Shown: piece after piece, positions 43,840-56,756 of the stretch
How positions within the stretch are numbered: the stretch's first letter is position 1
Layout: each line of letters begins with the position of its first letter
Assembly: GCA_004325065.1 (NCBI GenBank)
Contig: PITI01000003.1
Span: 1-57,706 of the forward strand
Direction of reading: 5' to 3'
From: Hamiltosporidium magnivora
Lineage: Eukaryota; Microsporidia; Dubosqiidae
DNA length: 57,706 nucleotides
Notes under the pieces: generated by a model
What the model was told of the DNA's origin: nothing
The model's database searches: none
What the model saw: only the letters and a program-made list of their open reading frames with translations
Program-made: the position numbers and the translations under genes

Positions 43840-44250
43840 TTATCCATCTACCATAGCAGTTCCAAAAAGCAGTAAAATTCAAGCTTATATTTGATTTCCA
43901 CAAACAAAAAAAATGGTCGAATCAATTACTTTGATTGACAAGAAGATTTTAGGTCAAGACCAAATATCGATGAGAGCCGGGAAAAGTATCGTTGTATATC
44001 ATACTGGGCGCAGATGAATACGATCAATCTTTAAACAACTAAATGTACGTGCCAACGAGCGAGAAATATTTCACCAGGAAAAGTACCAAAAGTAACAAGT
44101 TTAAAATCAAGATAAACTACCGAAATCAAAGCTATGACTCGAAACATGTAAAAAACGTCAAAAAAAGGACGAATCAAATAACTGCAATAAGGTAGAATAA
44201 AACAAGCAGGAAATATAAGTCGGTGGTTAATAAAAAAAATTTTAAAATTC
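43840..44250 (+). repeat. Repeat family G copy
   Basis: Contains MVESITLIDKKILGQDQ and RAGKSIVVYHTGRR traces matching the 4280 copy in order and spacing. It lies within ~210 bases upstream of CHK1, so a family-G copy again borders a housekeeping gene. Confidence 0.5.
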
Positions 44251-44459
44251 AAAAATAAAATAATTTTTTTTCCCAAAAAATTGAATAACAACATTAGAAT
44301 AGAATTCTAAAAAAAAATTATAAATAAATTTTAATTTGTAAAAATATTTATTTCTATCAAATAAATCCAATACAATTACATTGGTTTTAAAAATAATTTT
44401 TCATTATAGAAGTTAATTCATAAAAAAATATTTACCCGTAGATTTTAACAAATAAAAAA

Positions 44460-45677
44460 ATGCAAAAGTACGATATCGGAGAAACAGTTTCAGTTGGTTC
44501 CACAGGAATAGTAAAAAAAACTAAAAATATGAATTTTGCAATAAAAATATTAACAAAAACAGATAAGAACAAAAAAGATGTTATGAAAGAAATTAAAATA
44601 CATAAATCACTCGACCACAAAAATATAATTAAATTTATTGAAGACATAGAAGACGAAACATCTTATTATCTTGTCATGGATTTAGCAAAAAACGAACTTT
44701 TTGATTTTATAGAACCAGATATAGGAATGGACCTCACATTGATACATTTCTATTTCAAACAACTCATAGCTGCTATTACATACTTACATAATAAAGGAAT
44801 CTGTCATAGGGACATCAAACCAGAAAATATTTTATTGGACAATAACGGTAACTTACAATTGAGTGATTTTGGATTTTCAACACTTTTTATTCATAAAAAA
44901 GAAAGAAGAAGACTTTTCACCATATTAGGCAGTTATACATACATGGCACCAGAAATTTTAAATGGAAGTTACGAAGGTGACTTGGTAGATATATGGTCAG
45001 CAGGAATGGTACTTCTTGTAATGTCTAGTGGGGTCACTCCTTGGGAAAAACCTTCAACAGACGACAAAAAATTTGATGCGTACATAAAAACCAAATTTCT
45101 AAATTATTCACCTTTTATATCTTTAAACACAGAAGTTTTAAAAATTTTTAAACAAATGTGTTCCATAGATGAAAAACAAAGAATTTCGTTAAAATCTTTA
45201 AAAAATATACCTTGGTTTTCCAAAAAAAGCAATCTTATGGATGAAAACGGATTATGTGCCAATAAGGAAATGCTTTATCAAATACTTTATAAAGATAAAA
45301 TTGCCCCTCCATTTTCACAACCCGAAAACTTTAAAGGATTCACCGATAAATTTATTTCTTCTCAACCAGTTTGTAATACATTTGATCTCCCAATGATGAA
45401 AAGAATATATTTAGAAGAAAGTATAAATTCCGCCATGCCTAAAGTCATCAAACTTTTTGAATCAATGATAGTTCCCTACGAATTAGATAGAATCGGTATT
45501 ACTTTTAATACGGTTGATAGTAAAAGAAACACGTTGAGTGGAAGTGTTAGTTTTATAAAAATGATGGATTTTGTTTGTATCTCTTTTACTAGATTGAGAG
45601 GCGACTGCATTGAGTTTAAAAAATTCTTTAATTTTATATCTGAAAAGCTAAGTATTGATAATTCTGGTTTAAGATAA
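44460..45677 (+). CDS. CHK1: Checkpoint serine/threonine protein kinase CHK1
   Basis: 405-residue effector kinase of the DNA-damage/replication checkpoint. Kinase domain spans residues 5-258: Gly-rich loop SVGSTGIV (11-18; the first Gly of GxGxxG is replaced by Ser), catalytic Lys29 in FAIK, Glu44, HRDIKPEN at 116-123 with Asp118, DFG at 136-138, APE at 163-165 and DIWSAGMV at 177-184. The block ELFDFIEPDIGM at 79-90 is nearly identical to the CHK1 signature. The C-terminal region (about 310-400) has the position of the autoinhibitory KA1-like domain, with SGSVSFIKM and CISFTRLRGDCIEFKKFF. Two SQ sites near 298 and 314 lie where ATR-type kinases would act. It is shorter than yeast or human CHK1. 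CCC at 44435-44437, 23 bases upstream. Confidence 0.93.
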   Translation: MQKYDIGETVSVGSTGIVKKTKNMNFAIKILTKTDKNKKDVMKEIKIHKSLDHKNIIKFIEDIEDETSYYLVMDLAKNELFDFIEPDIGMDLTLIHFYFKQLIAAITYLHNKGICHRDIKPENILLDNNGNLQLSDFGFSTLFIHKKERRRLFTILGSYTYMAPEILNGSYEGDLVDIWSAGMVLLVMSSGVTPWEKPSTDDKKFDAYIKTKFLNYSPFISLNTEVLKIFKQMCSIDEKQRISLKSLKNIPWFSKKSNLMDENGLCANKEMLYQILYKDKIAPPFSQPENFKGFTDKFISSQPVCNTFDLPMMKRIYLEESINSAMPKVIKLFESMIVPYELDRIGITFNTVDSKRNTLSGSVSFIKMMDFVCISFTRLRGDCIEFKKFFNFISEKLSIDNSGLR

Positions 45678-48600
45678 CCGTTTTTAATTAAAAAAAATTC
45701 TAATTTTCTATTCTTTAAAATTAATAAACCGTGTTTCTATTAAATATGTTTTTATTTCGAACATATTATATGTTATAATTTGAATTTTAAAAGTAAATTT
45801 TGATATTTTAATATATCGTAATTGGTAGATCTTCGATTAAAAATCTTTAAAATGAAATTTAAATAAAAATTTAGAACATTTTTCAAAATAAATGTAACCT
45901 TTATAAACCTAAAAAAAAACGAATTAAAAGAATGATTTCGAGTTAATTAAAAATATCTACTGATAGATCATCCTGGGATGTCTTTAAGAATGTATTTATT
46001 ATTTTTTAAAGACATTTTTAAAAATATGAGAAGAAAATAAAATCAAGTTTTTTTAATTTTCATAAAATAAATTTTTAAATATAAAATGTATAAATATATG
46101 TAAAATAAGACTATACACACATTAAACAGATGTTTAAATTGATTTACAACGCCTAGGTCTCTAAAAAATAATCTTCCCAGATAAAAATCAGAATACAACA
46201 ATTTATCAGTTTTATATTTTAAAATAGAATTATAATTAATAATTCTAACCCGTAAAAAATAAATTGATCAGATGATTCATTCAACATTCGTTTCAATAAA
46301 TAAAACTTGATTTTTATACGTTTAACATGATTATAACAAACAAAAAATCTTATTTATTAGATTTATTACTAAAAATGATAATATAAATTATTTTAAAAAT
46401 ACAATCAAAATAAAACAAGTTAATAACGAAATAGATCATTAATTAATTTGTCCAAAATTCTTAAGGTAGAATTTTAGTGTTCTGTATAAATCAAAATTAA
46501 ATTAAAATGTATTTTAATTCTTCACTTAATCTATTGTTTCAGAAGCTTTCGATTTAAAATATTATTTAAATATCTTTTTAATTCTCCTTTTTAAAATATA
46601 AACAGTTGTATTTTTATAGAGAAAATTTAATAGAATTTTCGAATAAATCCATCAAATGAATTTATAAGTTGGAGTAGGAAAATAGTAAAAAAACTCAAAA
46701 TCATTTTTTTAACTTTTAAATCATCTTTTAAATAAATCATGTATTGCAAGACTGTGAAACTACAATTTTTAAAAAATTTTAAGTTTCTTGAAAATAAAAT
46801 ACAGAAAAAATCTTAGATGTTGAGATAATTTTTGCATCTCTTTTATTGCATACATAGTTGGTGTTATTTAAGACTCAATGATAGATATATAAACACTACT
46901 AAAAAAATATTGAAATAAATCAGACTATTCCATCTGAAAATTAAGCTATGAATAAAAAATAAAACGAAAATTGTTTATACCAGTGCTAAGTTAATCATTA
47001 AATTTTTTATTAAAATTTAGACAAAAGGTTATAAAAAATTCTTGTGAAATCTAAATTTAAATGAGTTATTGATGTAACAAAACATAATTTCTTATGCATA
47101 ACTATATATCCGTATACTTTAGATTAAAGAAACAATATTTGTTCTCAATATTTTTAAATCTCGCTATGAAATACAACTATAATTCTAATAAAAAATAAAT
47201 CATTAGATGGTTTACTCATTTAAGTGAATTGTATTTTATTTATATAGGTGAGGTTAATCTAGTATGATACATCTAATTTTAGAATAATAGAATATACCTT
47301 TAAAATTACAACATTATTATAAGGAAATGATTCAGAATAAAATAATTTATAAAAATATTTTAACGTACTTCTAAATCTCTAATAATTACAGTTTTCTTTA
47401 CTTTATTACTTTCCTGCTTAATTTTTTTCTTCATGAGCTCATAACTCATAATTGAATTTTTTGAACTTAATTTGAATTCAAACTAATTATCCAGAATATT
47501 GTTTAATGTTGTAATCTTTTTTTTTCATGACACTTTAAATTTTTGGCATGTAAAAGCAGTATAAGATCCAAGGCGATCTATTCTTTTCGTATTACATTCA
47601 TATAACCTTAAATAAAACTAGCTAGGTTGATGGTTCTTCGATTAAATCATATTTTAATTCAAAAAACACAATTCCAGTTTAAGTAATAAAGAACAGATTA
47701 ATTTCTCTATTTATTTAAATTAGGTAATATGGCATAGATCATCGTACAGTATTCTGTCGCAATACAGAAAACGTACTAATACTGGATACATCTTCATTAT
47801 ATCTATTTATAAAAAATATACATCCTGTTTTTTAAAATAGTCTTACCGCTTATTTTTTATAGTTTGAACTAGTTAAAAAAGAGCTTTAAACGATATCCGA
47901 GATCAAAGTTCAACATATATTTAAACATTTAATATACTATCTTGAGTTATTTTCTTAAACAATTAGTTCAGTTTTTAGTACCGGTTTCATTCGAATATTC
48001 TATACAATTTCTAAATAATTAATCTAGAATACATTAACAGAATGACACCAAGCTCGTTTTGAATAGAGGAATTCTTATGATAAGAAAAGCGAAGTTTGCT
48101 TCGGTGTCTGAAATTATGCGTGCAAATATATTCAAGTTGATTCTTGGGTCTGATTTCTTCAAATTTTAATTATCATTTTGAATCATTTACTTCCTTAATC
48201 GGTTCTATAAATATATTTCTATCATTCATATAGCGAAATATTGTTTCGAATTATGATTTTGTGTTGGATCATTGTGTTATTGCTAATTATTATTTTATTT
48301 AAAAAAACTCTTCGTTTTATGCATCACTGTGCTCAAATTATAATATACTTTCAATCTACCAGGGATTTATATTTCATAAAAATCCTTTAGTTATATTGAT
48401 ATGTATGCGTTTAACAAATACCTGGTTCTAAGTTTTTTATACACAAGAAAGACCGTTTTTTTATTTTATTGTGACAAACAACACATATACTTTTTTTTGC
48501 AAATCAATTATTGATTAGATTTGTCTACAATATTAAATTCAGCGGAAAGAAAAAAAAATCAAATGTAGATGAAAAGATTTCATTTTCTTGGTTCAATATA

Positions 48601-48830
48601 AACGCAAATAATTTTCTTTATGAGAATAAAATTTTACTAAGAAAATGATTGTGTATATTTGTGAAAAATTCCTGGTGAACTTCTTTTCTATAAATTTTCC
48701 TGCAATATAATGAAGTCAAATAATTATTATAGTTTTACTGGCTATAAAGTTTGTGGGAAAAACATGTTTTATATTGGATAAAAAAACGAATAAATAGATG
48801 TAAAAATTTTAAAAATAAATTTTTAATTAA
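45678..48830. other. AT-rich intergenic, nothing recognised
   Basis: Over 3 kb without an ORF of credible length, RNA motif or alignable repeat. One of the emptiest parts of the window. Confidence 0.5.
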
Positions 48831-49540
48831 AAAAATCACATCTTTTTAAAACGGTGGCATAAGTTATTTTGGTTCTTATGAATATCAGCAGTTATAGGTA
48901 TTACATCCAATTGCTTCCTAAAGCCCCAACATTACACCCTATGATACATAATTCCCAAAGCTTTTTATCTAAAAAGAGCATAGAAACTATATAATAAGAA
49001 AAGAAGTTGTTCGAAGTTCGTTGATGACCGTTGCATGAGTGTGATCGTAGATCAAAACCACCCTATGCACCCCGAGACTATGCAGCATTCCCACTTAGTT
49101 TACATTTCGAACCAATAAACTTCTAACTAAAATATGTTTCAAAAACTAACATAGGGTTCACTTAGATATGCAATCCCATACCAACAGGAATAATCTGCTA
49201 CTTGGTGCTCGTGGTTTTAAGGGGTATATTTCTCTATCTCCTAGGCGCTTATTCTTCTAACCAAGTGAAAAGGCTAAGTTTCCATACTTTTGCATTGCGA
49301 TTGCCTTCAATTTCAGCTGCGGTCACCGATCTAGTCGCTTAAAAAACTACAAAAAGTATTTAGAGAAAAATTTCGATATTGCTGAACTTCTTCTTTTTGT
49401 ACAAATTTTATGGAAAACCGAAAATATAGTGCTGTTTGATTCCCATCAAAGATCGCAACAAAGATTTTCACAGTCAGTTTCACATACTACTCTCCAAGTA
49501 TAAAGTTTTTGTTGTGGTTATCTTTCCTCTATCAAAAAGT
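48831..49540 (-). pseudogene. Dead Merlin-type transposase copy, minus strand
   Basis: The only minus-strand copy of the family. Read in reverse complement it starts at a GATAACCACAACAAAAACTTTATACTTGG-type block (here split as GATAACCACAAC and AAAAACTTTATACTTGG), gives a GDRSN/TAAEIEGNRNAKVWK helix, and ends at TTTTAAAAAGATGTGATTT. The orientation shows independent insertion rather than tandem duplication. Confidence 0.55.
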
Positions 49541-51590
49541 AAATAATAAAATCTAATTTTATTTGCGTGCATAATATTTGCTTGGTTCTTTAGTAAGATT
49601 TTATACTACTTTAATTGCTATATAAATTTTACAAAAAGAAGTAAAAAGTATAATGATATTTGACTAAAGAATTATGATCGAAAGCATTTGTGTGGATATT
49701 TCCAATTGATTTGCCCACCATGCCTAAGCAGAATCGGCTTAGGGTATTCTCTGCTTGTCTTAAGAGACTATTAAAAGAGATTGATCCTTCAGGTTGGGCG
49801 TAGAGCTACCAACCCACCCTTTAAATCACCTTTTGACAAAACCCAAAAAAGTAAAATAACCCCATGGGAAGATATCGGTGGAAGACATTACTAAGGGAGG
49901 CCACGTCTCAATCAGGGGGGGTATGTGCTAAGATACATTGCAATTTGACTTCCTTGTGTATAACAGGTTCTGCTCGTTAAACCTTGGCTAGTTTTAAACA
50001 GAAATCCGTGTGTTTAGGTAAAATTAACTTTTATTAAAACTAAAAAGATTCTTGAATAAATGATGATTTGATGTGTATTTAATACTCTCGATTTTATTTT
50101 ATTATCCGAACTTTAATTCAAATGAACGCATCTGAGCCAAATAGCATGGATAAGAAATTTGCTTCTCTTTTTATTTAATACAAGTGCCAATTGTATATTA
50201 GAAGGTTTCATTCATGTAGTCGTTTTTAATCTATATAAATATTTGCGGAAAAAAAATTTACTTGCAGATGTAGAATCTCTGTAACCTGTCTAATTTAATT
50301 GACCAAAGAGATACTCCTGTAAATCAGTCTTTAATTCAAACATTTTCTCACATTTTACCTATTGAATGTATTTGCAGAATTGAGAAATACTCATATCTAG
50401 TCACGCAATTCGCAATATACTTTATATGGTGATTTCCGAGTTTGTATATTTAGATATTTTCGAAAAGGATTGATGGATTTACTTCCCAGTTCTATACAAA
50501 AGAAATTTTCTTCGTAGAATGACATTAAGATTATTGGGGGTGGGGGGAAATATGCTACTGAAAGTTCTAAAAAAAGACAAAAATCAAATCTCCAACTTTT
50601 AAAGACATTCGCAACCGTTATTGTTTATAAATTATTTGAAGAACTTTTTTTACAATCTTCTTTTCATAATATTCTTGCAGGTTATCATTGTCTGGAATAA
50701 ATCGATAGAGATATAAAAACTGGAAATCAAATTTGGCGTGTGTCTGAATAAAAATGACGAATTATGAAGACAAAAAATATTTTCGTCGAATAATCATCAC
50801 ATAAATAACTCATTAAAATTCTCATTTTTTAAAAAAAAAGTTTTTTATGAGTTATTTTTGCATATTTACTTTCTTAGTAATATATGCCCATGCTTGAAAT
50901 CATTTAAATAAATTTCAAAGCAGGGTTTTTTGCATTTTATTTATATCCAACTGTATTACATGAAGGCAACCCAATAACTTCTATTTGTGTATTCTCAGTA
51001 CTACAAATGTAAAAGTTAATAACAATTGCTTTATAGAATTGTCTATTTTTGCAATTTTATGGTTATCTATACATTTTATTTTAGAGGATTGGCTAAAAAA
51101 AAAACCTGAAGAGACCATATTTTACGAGTGTCTATCAGTTTACGACCCGCGATTAATTTCGTTCTTTATTTTAAATCTTATATCCCCGAGATTAGACTAT
51201 TATTACACTTCTTAAACAAGGTGTGTCTTATTAAGTTTGTATACGTATATTTATATGTTTAATAAACATAGATATATATTCATATCATCTGGTTAATATT
51301 CAATATAGCTGTTAGGGGCAATTTGAGAAATATTTTGGGAATCTAAAATAATTCTTTTACAGTGCCAGATGAATATATATTTGCTGAAATTTCTCATGTC
51401 ACTTTATAGAAATTTTTTGCAATTTTCATTCGATATGATTGCCGAATGTACAATCAGATATTATTTTAGACGATCCTTTGTACCCTCTGAGATTTTCACG
51501 AGTTAATTATGTTTTTCGGTCTTTCTTTATTAAATGATAGTTGTTTTTATGAATTATAAAATACATTAACCTTTTCCATCTAACGAATCT
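49541..51590. other. Intergenic with a GC-richer island at about 49690-49990, unassigned
   Basis: The island contains GGCTTAGGGTATTCTCTGC, GAGCTACCAACCCACCC and GGAGGCCACGTCTCAATC and ends with a G7 run. It has no long ORF and matches no RNA that I recognise. 50000-51590 is AT-rich and holds only short ORFs. Confidence 0.35.
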
Positions 51591-53345
51591 AAGTGAAATG
51601 AGGTATCTATTCAACGAAAGGCATGATGAATTGAGCATATAAAAAGGTGAAAAAAACACAAATACTTGCAAAAATGCAATATTTTGAGCCAATGGAAAAG
51701 GGGAAACATCTATAAGCACGTTATAAAGGAAAATAACCAGAGGATTATCAGCGTTTACGCGAGTTGATATATTAAATATATAGGAAAAGGAAATTTTTTT
51801 AATTCCTTTAGAAGAGGGTGAAGAGCAGATTGGATTTTATGTAATTCGGAGATATTCCATACTTTACATGGGGGACACGTTTCGATAAGCCACGGTGGAG
51901 AAAAACGTATGGAAAAGAGATTGATTTGAAGTATAGAAATATCATAAGAGAAATGATAGTAGCTTATCAAATTTATGTATGCCGTTTGAAAAAAAAACAA
52001 TTTGCCACAAAAGGATCTGTTGTAAAACCTGTATTGATCAAAAACATATAACCGAGGTGTCAAGTCGATTTAATTGACACCTATCAATTGAAGCTCTATA
52101 TCAATTCATACTGGTATACCAAGACATTAATAGACTCATTCGGCTTCGACCGCTTTAATGCAAAGTGCACAAGAAGTAGCTCATGTTTCTTTGATGTATT
52201 CACGATTTTTGGTTACCGAGTATTTTGCAAAGTGATAATGGCAGTGAATTGGCAAACAGCACCATTAAATAACTTGTAACACGTGGCCCGAATTAAAGAT
52301 GGTACATGGAAAGCTTAGACATCCTCAAAATAGGTTCTATTGAACGATCGAACCCGATGTAGAGAATATGCTTTGTTCATGAATGGAAGACAATAACAGC
52401 AAAAAATTGTCAGAAAGCTCACGTATTGTTCAGATTATGAAGAACAGAGTTTATCATAGTGGCATAAACTGTACACCATATAAAGCAATATTTGGAACAA
52501 AGAAAAGTTGGTCTTAAGATTTTTCTACTTACAGACGTTCTTCCTAATATAAATTGTGAAGAAGACTTAGAAGTAATATTAAAATATCAAGACAATATAC
52601 AGACTGATGGAGAGGATACGATACAAAATGAGCATTTTGATGTTTCAACAAGTCAACACAATGAAGAGAAGGTTTTCAGATTGATTATTATGATAACTCC
52701 TCAACTAAGTTGTTTAAACCAAGTTATGACTTAAATGACATAGAAAGAGAAATAAAGATTCTTATGCCATCTGATTATCTAGCCTCTGAGCATGAAAATG
52801 GTTTGAATGTATCTTATGATTTGTTTTTTGGAAATCCCGATTTGAAAAAAACGAAAATCTGATACATTGAAAACCAGGGAACTTAAGCATGCAATCTAAA
52901 CAAACAAACTGAAAAAATGCTTAGAGTGTCTAAGTAAAAATACCCCGTTGCAAATAAAGGTGATACTGTAAGAGTTCGAGTCGCGGATGTTGACAGAGAT
53001 CGGACTGAAGTAAGAAAAATTCTTGGATTAATTCTGAAATAAAAGATGTTAACCCATATAAATTTGGCAACAACATGGAATCCTGAATAAACAGTATTCA
53101 AGAATCCAATTTACAATTTGTAAGTAAAGGTTTATAAGTTCCGAAGAAATCTCGCGATTTGAAATATAATTAAAAGAATGTGCAAGAATGCCACCCAAAA
53201 CCAGAGTCAAGGTTATAATCGATGTGGATACAAATTCGGATGCATATCTGACAAATACAAAAGCCGCAAAGAAAAAAATCTTTGTAACTCGAAATTCCAC
53301 AAAAATAGAAGCTTCTCTAATAAATAAAAACGCACAGATTGACCA
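51591..53345 (+). pseudogene. Dead KRBA2/Ginger-type transposon integrase, copy A (near full length)
   Basis: Plus-strand frames in order: EIDLKYRNIIREMIVAYQIY (51918-), KKQFATKGSVVKPVLIK for the zinc-binding end, VSSRFN, a core with LRPL, ILQSDNGSEFANSTIK at about 52216-52265 (conserved Asp and Glu of the DDE core), LVTRGPELKMVHGKLRHPQN, VENMLCS-MEDNN, VQIMKNRVYHSGINCTPYKA at about 52430-52490, an open 80-codon linker (52492-52734), TEKMLRVSK, GDTVRVRVADVDRDRTEVRK near 52960-53020, then SQGYNRCGYKFGC and LCNSKFHKN, remnants of the C-terminal cysteine-rich module. The order is that of KRBA2-like integrases. At least a dozen stops and frameshifts. Confidence 0.78.
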
Positions 53346-55070
53346 TATTTTATAAATTTACATGTTTTTTTGACAAAGTACATTTTTTCTACAAGTTTTT
53401 AGCTTAGTAATATTTTTCTTATTTTTGTATGCTATTAAATATTGATAAAAAATTCTCAAATTGCCCGTAACATAGCTATTTCTTGGCATCAAATCACACT
53501 AAATCGTCAAATGCTCTATCGAAACAAATATTATCTAAAATCGTTTCTTTTGCCAAGAATATATATCGTTGCTTTTATGCCACAAAACTTTGTCTTGTAA
53601 TGCTGTTTTACCTTCTTGTTTTTTTAGATACATCATGTTTTACTGGTAACTCGCCACTTGGCGTTATATTGTCTTTATATCGACTTCTCTTTTATTTTAG
53701 GCTAATGATATGACGAGGAATAGCTTAGAACTATATTACTGGTTTCTTAACCGAAGCCTTTGCTTAAGCCTCATATGAATAGAAAAATAATATAAATAAA
53801 GCTTGTATTTTGAATAAAAAAAAGAAATTATGTTATTTGAATTATTTAGTGTTTTAATATGAGAATTTAAAACCGTCAGGTGTAAAAAAACACGAATATC
53901 TAAAAATTTTATTAATTTATATTTACGAATTATTAATGCTTAAATAAATTAGAAAAAAAAATATTTTTGTCAATATCAGAACAAATACTTTTTTTCCTAA
54001 ATATAAAAATAACCACATCTAGAATATTTAACTTGTTTATTTGTAAAAAAATATTTTGAATTTACTTTATCTAAATATTTCATGCAAAATAATCTTTAGA
54101 GAAACGTTACGATGATAACCAAGAAATAATAACGAAACTTATTCAATAATTTCTTTAATGATTCTAAAAATTTATTAAAATCATTTTTTGTGTTCTAATT
54201 ACATTTATATAAAAGTTTAAATTTTTCAGAAATAGTAAAAGTTATGGTTTGGTTAGATATATATTATAACTAAACTTAACTCTGAGATGGGTAAAATCTG
54301 CCAAGGATCATATTTATAAATACGTTAAAAAAATCTATTTACTGTGGTTTAAAATACCTTTTCGGGAAATTAATACCAAGTTATTTTTATTTTTTTTTAT
54401 TAGCTTACTTTCTGATTTTCATTGTTTTATTTTTCTCATCATTCATATCTGACATACTTTGCTATAATTTTAAATAATACTTTTCTCTAATATTAAGTCT
54501 CACATTCGGATTTAATTATATTACTGATTGTTTTTCAGCATTTTTTTCTCTTAGTGTGTATAAAGAAATTTTATATGAGTTCTTTGGGCCTTTATACACC
54601 ATTTTACATGTTTAAAAACGCATTACGGCCTTGATTCATATTTGTCCCCCCCAAGTATTTTTAGAAGATCCGTAGAAAGATAATAGCTGGGGTTTTACAG
54701 AACCAATGATAATATATTTTTGATGAATTATATGAATATCAAATTTCCTAGAATACATCTTTTTATGTTAAAATGCCATCTTACGTAATATATTAAGAGA
54801 GTATGAAAACTAAACAACTATAAAATATCTAATTTATGTGCCAAAAAAATTTATTATAACAGTTGATCCAATGTGAAATTTGAATTAAATTTTGTGGAAA
54901 AAATTTTTTTTCTTAGGTTATATCGTAGATAATTTCATATAATAAATTAGGATGATTGTCATATAATAGGCGGTTTCGATTTTGTCTAAATCACGTATTT
55001 TTTTAATTGCGCCTACAAGTTATAAGAATAAATTTATAAGAACGATTAAAATTTATATTTCAGAATTAAG
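53346..55070. other. AT-rich intergenic, nothing recognised
   Basis: A 76-codon ORF (53483-53713) has no family features. A C7 run at about 54648 is the only notable string. Confidence 0.45.
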
Positions 55071-55800
55071 GTGGTGGGAGGATAACCACATAAAAAACTT
55101 AATGCTTGGCAATGAGTATGTGGAACTGGTATGAGGATTATTGTTTGGATTTTTGGTGAAAATAAAACATCACTACATCTTCGGCTGTTACATGGAAGGT
55201 ATGATTAGGAGGAGAGGTCTAAGAAATAGCAAAACCTTTTCGACAAATTTATTTGCTTGTTTTATGTAACTCGATTGTAAACCGCAGCTGAACTTGTAGA
55301 TAATTTCTATTAAAAGCATGGAAACCTAGCCTTGCTCACTCGGATTAGAAGACTTAGCGCCTGTAAGATATAAAACAAAAAACCATTTAAAGCCAGGAAA
55401 GCTAAATAGAAGGTTATACCTTTTGGCATGACATTGCACTGTCTAGGTAAACCCCATGTAATTCTCTATAATATATCTTAGCTAAAGTTTATTGGGTTCA
55501 GAAAGTGTAGCGTAAGTGGGAATGTTGTATAGTCTCAGGGAAGCCCAGAGGGGGGCTTCGGCCTTCGATCACACTCCGCAACGGACATTAACGTGCACCG
55601 GCAACTGCCTCGCCTAGTAATTAAGTTCTACACACCTGGTAGATGAAAGGCTTTGGGACGTAGGTATCGCAGGCGTTTCCGATGGAGTTTTGGGGTAGCA
55701 GTTATTTATGTTAAACCTAGAACTGCGTTAATGTCATGAAAACAAATATAACACTTGCCACTATTTTAAAAAGATTTGATACTTTTAAATAAAGAATATA
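55071..55800 (+). pseudogene. Dead Merlin-type transposase copy
   Basis: Closely related over its whole length to the 26890 copy, for example in the GGAGAGGTCTA-GAAATAGCAAA, CATGGAAACCTAGCCTTGCT, GGTTCAGAAAGTGTAG-GTAAGTGG and GGGGTAGCAGTTATTTATGT blocks. Coding traces include RGLRNSKTFSTNLF, TAAELVDNF, ATASPSN-VLHT and YVKPRT-type residues in shifted frames. No open frame. Confidence 0.6.
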
Positions 55801-55929
55801 CAAATTCTAAAAAAACAATTCATATAATATTTATTTAAGTAATTTTTACGGGTTAAAAATATTTTCTATTTGGTTTTTGGTTAATATTCTACTTATAATA
55901 TTTCTTTTTAGAATGATACAGAGAGAACA

Positions 55930-56610
55930 CGCTTATTAAAAACCTTTTATTTAGCAAAGGTTGATTGAATTATATATAAAAGTCAATGTTTATATTTTGG
56001 TGGAATTAGAAGTAAATTACATTTTCGTTGATGTATAGGATTTGTAAAGTTAAAACTTCTCCTCAAAGCAGTTTTGGATTTTTTATGTAGCTCGATTACA
56101 AAGCGACGTTTCAAACTGTAAATAATCGCTTTGTAAAAACATGGAAACCTAGCCTTGCTAACCTGAGTTGGAAGGCATAGCGCCTGGGATATATAAAAAT
56201 AAAACCCTCTAAAGCTGAGGATGTTAAGTAACAGGTTATATTTGTTTGTATGATATTGCTTTGTCTAGTTAGACCGCATGTAAGTCTCTTAAATATATCT
56301 TGGCTAAAGGTAAATTTGATTCGGAAAGTGTAGAGTATTTGAGAATGCTTGAATTAATGAAAGATCTTATTATAGGTTTGAATTGCAATACGACTCTATG
56401 CAACGAACATTAAAAAGTTCGGGCAAGTATTTCGCCCATTAATTTGGCATTAGTATCTCTTTAAATAGGGGTCGTTAAAATTTGGATATCGTAGAAGGTA
56501 CCGATGATGTTTTGGATGAGCAGTTACTTATGTTAACCCAAGGAATGAGTTAATTTTATGCAAGCAATTGAAAACTTTCTACTATTTAAAAAATAACCTT
56601 ATAAATTTAT
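55930..56610 (+). pseudogene. Dead Merlin-type transposase copy, diagnostic C-terminal end
   Basis: Follows the previous copy in the same orientation, about 130 bases later. Its end reads AVTYVNPRNELILCKQLKT then FYYLKN, which parallels the ISXO2/Merlin motif HSxxFVNPxTGxHTQxIExxW and is the clearest reason for assigning the whole family. The 5' half is more decayed than in the 55071 copy. Confidence 0.6.
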
Positions 56611-56756
56611 ATACTCTAATATAATACCGAAAAATTTAAATTTTTATCGTAAAAAATAATTGCAAATATTAATTTATTTGCAAAAAATCGAAAAAATGTT
56701 TGATCAAATATTCTAATGTTTGGATCCAATGTGTTTGGATTATCCATGACATTTTT

